Shown here: one piece after another, positions 5,006 to 9,884 of the stretch
Position numbering within the stretch: the first letter of the stretch is position 1
Layout of the letters: each line of letters starts with the position of its first letter
Assembly: GCA_016213425.1 (NCBI GenBank)
Contig: JACRAI010000054.1
Span: 1-9,884 of the forward strand
Reading direction: 5' to 3'
Length of the DNA: 9,884 nucleotides
Source: an archaeon
GTDB lineage: Archaea; Nanobdellota; Nanobdellia; Woesearchaeales; ARS49
The notes under the pieces: model-generated
The model's database searches: none
Seen by the model: only the letters and a program-made list of their open reading frames with translations
Told to the model about the DNA's origin: nothing
Program-made: the position numbers and the translations under genes

Positions 5006-5998
5006 AACTGGCGCAACAGGATCAGTTTTCTGAACTGGTCTAGATGAAGGTACCGGTGCCGCAGTTCTTGTAACTGGTGAAGATGTAGGCATTGGTGACC
5101 TTTGAACTGGTGAAGGTGCAAGCCTTCTAGGATAATTTCCTGGCTTTCTAATAGACTCGCTTGTGTCAACCATTTCAAGTTTTGCTTGTTCGATAGCAAT
5201 TTTGCTTCTCAAAGCTTTGTGAATTTCTTTCTTTGTTAATTCTTCAACTTCTTTACCATCTGGTGCTTTGACTACAAAATCTATTTCTGTAACATTGCTT
5301 AATTCTTTAATTATTAAGTCGCCGCCTCTGTCTCCGTCAACAAATACTGTGACGTCTTTTCTTCTGCTTAACTCAATTATTGTTTGAGGGCAAGAAGTTC
5401 CATTCATTGCAATTGCGTTCTTGAATCCGTTCTTTAATAAGTTAAGAACATCTGCTCTGCCTTCAACAATAATTACTTCGTCACTTTCATCAATTGCTGG
5501 ACCTGCAGGAAGTCTATCTCTTCCGTATTCTGTTATTTCCATAACTCTTACTGAATGAGCAACTTCGTCAGCTAGCTCTTGACTGTCTGGCATTACTTGA
5601 TCTATTAATGTTCTCAATAATTCTTTTGCTCTTTCTACAACGAAACTTCTCTTGCTTACTCTTACGTCTTCAATTTTTTGAACTTTTATTTTAGCATTGC
5701 AAGGACCAATTCTTTGAATGATTTCTAAACTTGCTCCAATAATACTGGTTTCTGCTTTGTCTAAAGAAGAAGGAATTATTATCATTCCAGCGGTTTTTCC
5801 AGTTTTAGTATCAACATTAACTTCTATTCTGCCGATTCTTCCGCTTCTTTGTAATTCTCTAAGTTCAAGATCTGAACCTAAAAGACCTTCTGTTTGGCCG
5901 AATATTGCTCCTATAACATCTGGTCTGTCTACTACGCCTTCAATCTCTATTGAGGCGTGAACTATATATTTAGAAGACATTGGACTTATTTTTCCCAT
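5003..5998 (-). CDS. dnaG: Archaeal DnaG-type primase, ending at a premature in-frame TAA
   Basis: Up to the TAA this encodes 331 residues from ATG 5998, chosen because it gives the family N-terminus MGKISP..SKYIVHA and has GGGGGT 6 nt upstream; the longer GTG start at 6034 adds residues outside the conserved start. The N-terminal domain (DVIGAIFGQTEGLLG, then ELQRSGRIGRIEV) is the archaeal DnaG signature. The Toprim domain has VIIVEGRADVLNLLKNG (catalytic Glu) and VFVDGDRGG (DxD acid pair). A Pro/Ser/Thr-rich linker follows and is cut by TAA. Archaeal DnaG makes short RNA primers in vitro and is also an exosome subunit that links Csl4 and binds poly(A) RNA. The missing C-terminal domain continues in frame at 5002-4700. 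Divergent from rio1. Confidence 0.93.
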   Translation of the reverse strand: MGKISPMSSKYIVHASIEIEGVVDRPDVIGAIFGQTEGLLGSDLELRELQRSGRIGRIEVNVDTKTGKTAGMIIIPSSLDKAETSIIGASLEIIQRIGPCNAKIKVQKIEDVRVSKRSFVVERAKELLRTLIDQVMPDSQELADEVAHSVRVMEITEYGRDRLPAGPAIDESDEVIIVEGRADVLNLLKNGFKNAIAMNGTSCPQTIIELSRRKDVTVFVDGDRGGDLIIKELSNVTEIDFVVKAPDGKEVEELTKKEIHKALRSKIAIEQAKLEMVDTSESIRKPGNYPRRLAPSPVQRSPMPTSSPVTRTAAPVPSSRPVQKTDPVAPV

Positions 5999-6004
5999 TT
6001 TAAT

Positions 6005-6010
6005 ACCCCC
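6005..6010 (-). promoter_or_regulatory. Ribosome site of dnaG
   Basis: GGGGGT (6010-6005) lies 6 nt before ATG 5998. Pairing to the 16S tail needs one G-U, so it is weaker than the GGAGG or GAGGTGA sites elsewhere in the window, but the spacing favours ATG 5998. Confidence 0.5.
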
Positions 6011-6153
6011 TAAGAACAAGAACCTTAATAACACTTACACCGCAGTGCTTGTTGAGCTTACTAAATAAACTCTTTATCTGCTCGCTTATGACTCTTATTT
6101 ATGAATGACAAGTGATAAAGGTAATCTTGTTCTGTTATGATTTTATTTGAATA

Positions 6154-6260
6154 TTAAAGGCTCTTTGCAGCCCTCGACTAACTCTTCAAATCATAGCTAG
6201 GCTGTTGCCTTAAGCTCTGTGAAGTAACGCCTGTCCTGGGCGCATAACTAAAGCCTTTAG
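6154..6260 (-). ncRNA. Candidate structured RNA or dnaG leader element
   Basis: The dnaG-rio1 intergenic region contains a locally GC-richer block. Complementary 8-mers TAAAGGCT (6155-6162) and AGCCTTTA (6252-6259) close about 89 nt. Inside are two hairpins: AGCTAGGC (6195-6202) with GCCT and AGCT (6207-6210, 6213-6216) around TGTT with a 2-nt bulge; and CGCC (6228-6231) with GGCG (6239-6242) around a 7-nt loop, extended by a G-U pair on the minus strand only. A third, exclusive hairpin pairs GGCT 6159-6162 with AGCC 6169-6172. The minus strand is preferred because a good TATA box (TTTATAAATATT, 6287-6276) sits about 17-28 nt upstream. I do not recognise an Rfam class; SRP, RNase P and C/D-box hallmarks are absent. 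Confidence 0.4.
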
Positions 6261-6275
6261 CTAACAAAATGGCTC

Positions 6276-6287
6276 AATATTTATAAA
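6276..6287. promoter_or_regulatory. Bidirectional TATA element between dnaG side and rio1
   Basis: AATATTTATAAA reads as a TATA box on both strands. On the plus strand TTTATAAA (6280-6287) is centred about 26 nt before the rio1 ATG at 6310, predicting a leaderless mRNA. On the minus strand TTTATAAATATT would drive the structured RNA or a long dnaG leader. A second A/T element nearer dnaG (around 6062-6070) could give dnaG a shorter leader instead. Confidence 0.55.
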
Positions 6288-6309
6288 CTTTGCGGTTTTT
6301 ATTTAAATA

Positions 6310-7023
6310 ATGATAAATAAAGAAGAGTTCAAAACATTAAAAAACGTTTTTGATCTTTACACTGAAAGAAACCTGTTCAAATTAATATCTCAAGGGTATT
6401 TTGAAGGCATCAAAAGTCCTTTAAAACTAGGTAAAGAGGCAAATATTTTTAGTGCGGAAAGAAAAGATGGAAGTCTTGTAATCATTAAAATTTACCGTTT
6501 AACAACCTGTGATTTCAATCGAATGTATGATTACTTAAAATATGATCCTAGATATGAAAATATTAAAGGACAAAGAAGACAAATAATCTTTAATTGGGCT
6601 CAAAGAGAGTACAGAAATTTACTTAAAACTCGAGAAATTGGCATTACTTCTCCAACTCCTTATGTTTGCAAGGATAATATTGTTGTGATGGAATTTATAG
6701 GAGATAGCGATCCTGCTCCTCAACTTAAAGATGCGCCCCCTAAAAATCCTGCTGATTTTTTTAATCAAGTTATAAATCAAATCAAGCTTTTGTACAAAAA
6801 CAACCTTGTTCATGCAGATTTATCTAAATTTAACATTCTTAATCACCATGAAACTCCTGTTCTGATTGACTTCTCTCAAACAACACCCATAGAAAATCCA
6901 AGAAGCGAAGAGTATTTTAACAGAGATATAAAAAATGTTTGTGACTACTTTAGAAAGCTTAAAGTACAGATTGATGAAGATAAAATAAAAGAAGAAATAA
7001 AAAAATTTAAAAACAAACCTTAA
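6310..7023 (+). CDS. rio1: RIO1-family atypical protein kinase
   Basis: The product is 237 residues, a normal length for archaeal Rio1. Motifs in order: nucleotide loop LGKEANIF (40-47, RIO1-type STGKEAN variant), VIIK with the ATP-binding Lys60, the RIO1-specific insert with RYENIKGQRR (81-90), WAQREYRNL with Glu100, hinge VVMEFIG (125-131), catalytic loop LVHADLSKFNIL (166-177; Asp170, Asn175), metal-binding LIDFSQ (185-190; Asp187) and RDIKNVCDYF (205-214). Rio1 is an ATPase/kinase that acts on pre-40S-like small ribosomal subunits late in maturation. The neighbouring KH protein is a Pno1/Krr1-like factor of the same pathway. Start ATG 6310 has no ribosome site and fits a leaderless mRNA from the TATA box at 6280-6287. 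Confidence 0.95.
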   Translation: MINKEEFKTLKNVFDLYTERNLFKLISQGYFEGIKSPLKLGKEANIFSAERKDGSLVIIKIYRLTTCDFNRMYDYLKYDPRYENIKGQRRQIIFNWAQREYRNLLKTREIGITSPTPYVCKDNIVVMEFIGDSDPAPQLKDAPPKNPADFFNQVINQIKLLYKNNLVHADLSKFNILNHHETPVLIDFSQTTPIENPRSEEYFNRDIKNVCDYFRKLKVQIDEDKIKEEIKKFKNKP

Positions 7024-7034
7024 ATCTTAATTTT

Positions 7035-7586
7035 ATGACCTCCGAAACACAAAATTATTTTTATGAATTGAGAATTCCTAGAGATAGAGTTGCTGTTTTG
7101 ATAGGAAAAAAAGGAGAAGTCAAGAAAAATTTAGAAGAAAGCACTCATACAAAAATAAATGTTGACAGTAAAGAAGGTTTAGTTTTCATTGAAGGCAGTG
7201 ATCCTCTTTACTTATTTTCTTTAAAAGAAATTATACGAGCTATAGGAAGAGGATTTAATCCTGATATTGCTCTTTTATTGTTGAAACAAGATTATGGATT
7301 AGAACTTTTACCTTTAAAATCTTTTTTGAAAACCAAAAAAAGTGCTGAACGCTTGAAAGGAAGAGTGATTGGTGAAAAAGGCAAGTCAAGAGCTACAATT
7401 GAAAGCTTAACTGAAACGCATATTTCCGTATATGGAAATACTATTGGAATTATAGGCGAATATGATGGTTTGTACTTCGCGAGAAGAGCTATTGAGCAGC
7501 TGCTTCAAGGGAGTCCGCACAGTAATGTTTATAAATGGCTGGAAAAAAGACAGAAAGATCTAAGAAAAAAAGAGTTGGAAATATGA
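7035..7586 (+). CDS. KH-domain ribosome assembly protein (Pno1/Dim2/Krr1-like)
   Basis: The product is 183 residues with two KH domains. The first has GKKG (24-27) in IPRDRVAVLIGKKGEVKKNL; the second has GEKG (113-116) in RLKGRVIGEKGKSRATIESL. The C-terminus GSPHSNVYKWLEKRQKDL is the family signature. Eukaryotic Pno1/Dim2 binds the 3' end of small-subunit rRNA and works with the endonuclease Nob1; the archaeal protein is expected to do the same. It begins 11 nt after the rio1 stop without a visible ribosome site, so it may depend on coupling from rio1. Its stop overlaps the preferred top6B start (ATGA at 7583-7586). Confidence 0.93.
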   Translation: MTSETQNYFYELRIPRDRVAVLIGKKGEVKKNLEESTHTKINVDSKEGLVFIEGSDPLYLFSLKEIIRAIGRGFNPDIALLLLKQDYGLELLPLKSFLKTKKSAERLKGRVIGEKGKSRATIESLTETHISVYGNTIGIIGEYDGLYFARRAIEQLLQGSPHSNVYKWLEKRQKDLRKKELEI

Positions 7587-9220
7587 AAACTGCTGAAGAA
7601 CTAGCAAAAAAACAAAAAGAAGTTAGTGTAGCAGAATTTTTTGAAAGAAACAGACACTTGTTAGGCTTTGATAATAAAAGAAAAGCTCTTCTGACTGTTG
7701 TGAAAGAGGCTGTTGATAATTCTTTAGATGCTTGTGAAGAAGCAAGAATTCTTCCAGAAGTAAAAATAGAAATTATAGATATGGGCAATGAACGTTTCAG
7801 AGTTATAGTTGAAGATAATGGCCCAGGAATTATAAAGCAGCAAATGCCTAAAATTTTTGCGAAACTTTTGTATGGAAGCAAGTTTTTTTCTAGAAAACAA
7901 GGTAGAGGACAGCAAGGTATAGGAATTAGTGCTGCATTATTGTATGCGCAATTAACTACCGGAAGGCCTGCAAAAGTAACTTCTAAAACAGGCCCTAATA
8001 AAGAAGCTAATTATATGGAGTTGAGAATTAACACTGAGAAGAATGCTCCAGAAATTTTAAAAGAAGAAGTTGTAGAGTTTAAGAAAGATCGCGGAACAAA
8101 AATAGAACTTGACATAGAAGCAACATATCAAAAAGGCGATCAAAGTGTTGACGCTTATGTTAAGCAAACAGCAATAGTGAATCCTCATGCAACATTCATA
8201 TACACAACACCAAAAGCAGAGCAATTTGTTTTTGCAAGAGTAACTGAAGAATTACCTAAAGAACCTCAAGAAGTTAAACCTCACCCGTATGGTGTAGAGC
8301 ATGGAATTCTTACAAAAATGCTTAAAGCAACAGAATCAAGAACTTTGCAGAGCTTCTTAACGAATGATTTTTCAAGAGTTGGTCCTGGAACTGCTAAAGA
8401 AATCTGCGACAAAGCAGGGCTTCTTACAAATATGAAACCTGAAGAATTAACTCATGCACATGTAGATAAATTAATTCAGGGAATAAGAGAAACAAAAATT
8501 ATTGCTCCAAGTCCTGACTGTCTTTCTCCAATTGGTGAAGAACTCATGGAAAAAGGATTAAGAAAGGAAATCAATGCAGAATTTTATGCAGCTGTTTCAA
8601 GAAGTCCTTCAGTTTATAGAGGAATTCCTTTTGTAGTTGAATGTTCTTTAGCATATGGCGGCGAACAATCTGCTGAGGAAACTGTAAGATTAATGCGTTA
8701 CGCTAACAGAGTTCCTTTACTTTACCAGCAAGGATCTTGTGCAACTTTTAAATCAATAATAGGAACAAATTGGAGAAGTTATGGATTACAGCAAAGCACT
8801 GGAAGTCTTCCTCAAGGGCCTGTTACAATAATTATTCATCTTGCATCAGTATGGCCTCCATTTACTTCTGAAGCGAAAGAAGCACTAGCCCACTATCCTG
8901 AAATTATTAAAGAAATAAAACTAGCGCTTCAAGAAGTAGGAAGAAAATTAGGCAGTTACGTGAACAAGAAAAGAAGATTGTTTGCAGAACAAAAAAAGAG
9001 AAGTTTCATAGAAAAATATATTCCTCACGTAAGCGAAGCTTTAGCTGAGCTTTTAAAATTATCAAAGAACGATCAAGAGAAAATTAAAGAAAATTTAAAA
9101 GAGCTTCTTGAAAAATACAGAGGTAAACTTGAAGAGTTAGGTGTTGATAATCCTGAGTATGATGAAGAATTCGCGAATATAGGCAAGGTGGAGGAAGTTC
9201 AAGATGAACAAAGTGACTGA
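7583..9220 (+). CDS. top6B: DNA topoisomerase VI subunit B
   Basis: The product is 545 residues from ATG 7583. This start overlaps the KH gene stop (ATGA) and begins MKTAEELAKKQKEVSVAEFF, matching the family N-terminus; an in-frame ATG at 7535 would add 16 Lys-rich residues inside the KH gene and has no ribosome site. The GHKL ATPase domain shows EAVDNSLDACE (42-52; Glu42, Asn46), EDNGPGI (77-83), GRGQQGIG (107-114) and GTKIELDI (171-178). The helix-2-turn-helix domain is about 258-310 (DFSRVGPGTAKEI). The transducer has RYANRVPLLYQQG (372-384) and switch Lys432 in PFTSEAKEALA. It pairs with Top6A to pass one duplex through another using ATP, relaxing supercoils and decatenating chromosomes. 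Complete and intact. Confidence 0.97.
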   Translation: MKTAEELAKKQKEVSVAEFFERNRHLLGFDNKRKALLTVVKEAVDNSLDACEEARILPEVKIEIIDMGNERFRVIVEDNGPGIIKQQMPKIFAKLLYGSKFFSRKQGRGQQGIGISAALLYAQLTTGRPAKVTSKTGPNKEANYMELRINTEKNAPEILKEEVVEFKKDRGTKIELDIEATYQKGDQSVDAYVKQTAIVNPHATFIYTTPKAEQFVFARVTEELPKEPQEVKPHPYGVEHGILTKMLKATESRTLQSFLTNDFSRVGPGTAKEICDKAGLLTNMKPEELTHAHVDKLIQGIRETKIIAPSPDCLSPIGEELMEKGLRKEINAEFYAAVSRSPSVYRGIPFVVECSLAYGGEQSAEETVRLMRYANRVPLLYQQGSCATFKSIIGTNWRSYGLQQSTGSLPQGPVTIIIHLASVWPPFTSEAKEALAHYPEIIKEIKLALQEVGRKLGSYVNKKRRLFAEQKKRSFIEKYIPHVSEALAELLKLSKNDQEKIKENLKELLEKYRGKLEELGVDNPEYDEEFANIGKVEEVQDEQSD

Positions 9221-9884
9221 AAAAATAAAAGAATTTGCAACAGATGTTTACAAAAAAATTTTAAGCAAGAAACAGCCGAAAATCAGCACTCCTCTTAGAA
9301 GTCTTAACAATGTACGTTATGATCCTAAAGAAGGATATTTTGAACTCTTAAATAAAGAAAAAACAAGAACATTAACTGCTTCAACTGTGAAAACATTCGC
9401 TCAAACACTTAAAATGATGACTTTATCAAAACAATTAGTGGAGACTGATGATATTGCTTCCAAGAGAGATGCGTATTATCAAAGCAAGAACTGGGGCGAT
9501 GCAAGATTTATTGAGCAAACAGAATCTGACACGATAATGGACGACATTGAAGCAATGTTCAGAGTTAATCGTGAACAATTAGGATTTATTCCTGAAGAAA
9601 AAGGAGGAGACGTAGCAGTTAAATTAATTGTGGTAGATCAAGATCCTGCAACAGGTAAAGAAATAAAAATCGACTGCACAAAAATGGGCACAGGTGCATA
9701 CTCGGTTCCTATAAGTGTTGAGCACTTAAAATTCGAAACAGATGCTAAATTTATTCTAGCAGTAGAAACAGCAGGTATGTATCAAAGACTTGTCAAGCAT
9801 GCTTACTGGAAAACAACAAACTGCATATTAGTTTCCATGGGTGGAGTTCCAACAAGAGCATGCAGAAGATTTATCAGAAGATTG
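9204..9884 (+). CDS. top6A: DNA topoisomerase VI subunit A, 3' end beyond the window
   Basis: An open frame of 227 codons from ATG 9204 is cut by the right edge. GGAGG at 9190-9194 lies 9 nt upstream, inside top6B, and the two genes overlap by 17 nt, giving tight coupling of the subunits. The winged-helix (CAP-like) domain carries SKRDAYYQSKNW (86-97); the second Tyr, Tyr92, is the likely DNA-cleaving tyrosine, as in Spo11. The Toprim domain starts with FILAVETAGMYQRLVKH (183-199), with Glu187 the metal-binding acid, and continues with SMGGVPTRACRRFIRRL at the edge; the DxD acids would lie beyond. Family length is about 360-390 residues, so roughly 60% is visible. Confidence 0.96.
   Translation, partial: MNKVTEKIKEFATDVYKKILSKKQPKISTPLRSLNNVRYDPKEGYFELLNKEKTRTLTASTVKTFAQTLKMMTLSKQLVETDDIASKRDAYYQSKNWGDARFIEQTESDTIMDDIEAMFRVNREQLGFIPEEKGGDVAVKLIVVDQDPATGKEIKIDCTKMGTGAYSVPISVEHLKFETDAKFILAVETAGMYQRLVKHAYWKTTNCILVSMGGVPTRACRRFIRRL

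Noticed and set aside
4987..5199. A 70-residue minus-strand frame rich in Leu, His and Gln overlapping the dnaG linker
   Set aside because: It is a shifted reading of the Pro/Ser-rich dnaG linker, with no ribosome site; the true coding frame continues across the TAA without a shift, so a frameshift explanation is not needed.
6154..6260. SRP RNA, RNase P RNA or a C/D-box guide RNA in the dnaG-rio1 spacer
   Set aside because: I found no SRP helix 8 GGAAGG-type motif, no RNase P conserved cores, and no RUGAUGA/CUGA box pair at proper spacing.
7535..7582. Upstream ATG for top6B
   Set aside because: It would overlap the KH gene by 52 nt, has no ribosome site, and adds a Lys-rich stretch before the conserved family N-terminus; ATGA coupling at 7583 is more natural.
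7489..7881. A 130-residue minus-strand open frame within the KH and top6B genes
   Set aside because: It is antisense to well-conserved coding sequence with full motifs, and its composition is that of a shadow frame.
1..9884. CRISPR array, insertion sequence or integrated element
   Set aside because: No regularly spaced direct repeats, transposase or integrase motifs, or tRNA-end duplication were seen, although a tRNA gene is present.

Overview
The window looks like part of the chromosome of a small-genome, AT-rich archaeon, most likely from the DPANN group (Woesearchaeota/Pacearchaeota-like); this placement is inferred from gene content and style, not from a marker tree. Supporting signs are a DnaG-type archaeal primase, a RIO1 kinase / KH-domain protein / topoisomerase VI B / topoisomerase VI A gene string, a TrmB-family regulator, a tRNA without encoded CCA, BRE/TATA-type promoters, and a mix of leaderless first genes with Shine-Dalgarno-led internal genes.

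Layout. (1) Positions 1-340: the first codons of a minus-strand gene leaving the window, then tRNA-Glu(CTC) on the minus strand with its own promoter. (2) 338-1140: a minus-strand TrmB-family regulator. A perfect TACTC-N8-GAGTA palindrome lies in the divergent intergenic region. (3) 1203-2530: a tightly packed operon of four small, glycine-rich, multi-pass membrane proteins that share motifs and look like tandem paralogues of unknown function. (4) 2585-4675: two secreted or membrane-anchored Cys-rich proteins of unknown function with a DedA/VTT membrane protein between them on the opposite strand. The first Cys-rich protein ends in two identical C-x3-C-x6-C-x3-C units. Regions 3 and 4 together read as an envelope or secretome island. 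(5) 4700-5998: minus-strand dnaG. Its reading frame is interrupted by one in-frame TAA at 5003-5005, after which the same frame stays open for 100 codons, encodes a recognisable DnaG C-terminal domain, and ends at a stop beside an intrinsic-terminator-like hairpin. (6) 5999-6309: a divergent intergenic region holding an apparently structured RNA element (6154-6260) and a bidirectional TATA element. (7) 6310 to the right edge: rio1, a Pno1/Krr1-like KH protein, top6B and top6A (cut by the window edge), an information-processing operon of the type conserved in archaea.

The best candidates for something undescribed are the four-gene glycine-rich membrane cassette with its divergent TrmB regulator, the interrupted dnaG, the twin-CX3C domain, and the structured leader or ncRNA between dnaG and rio1.
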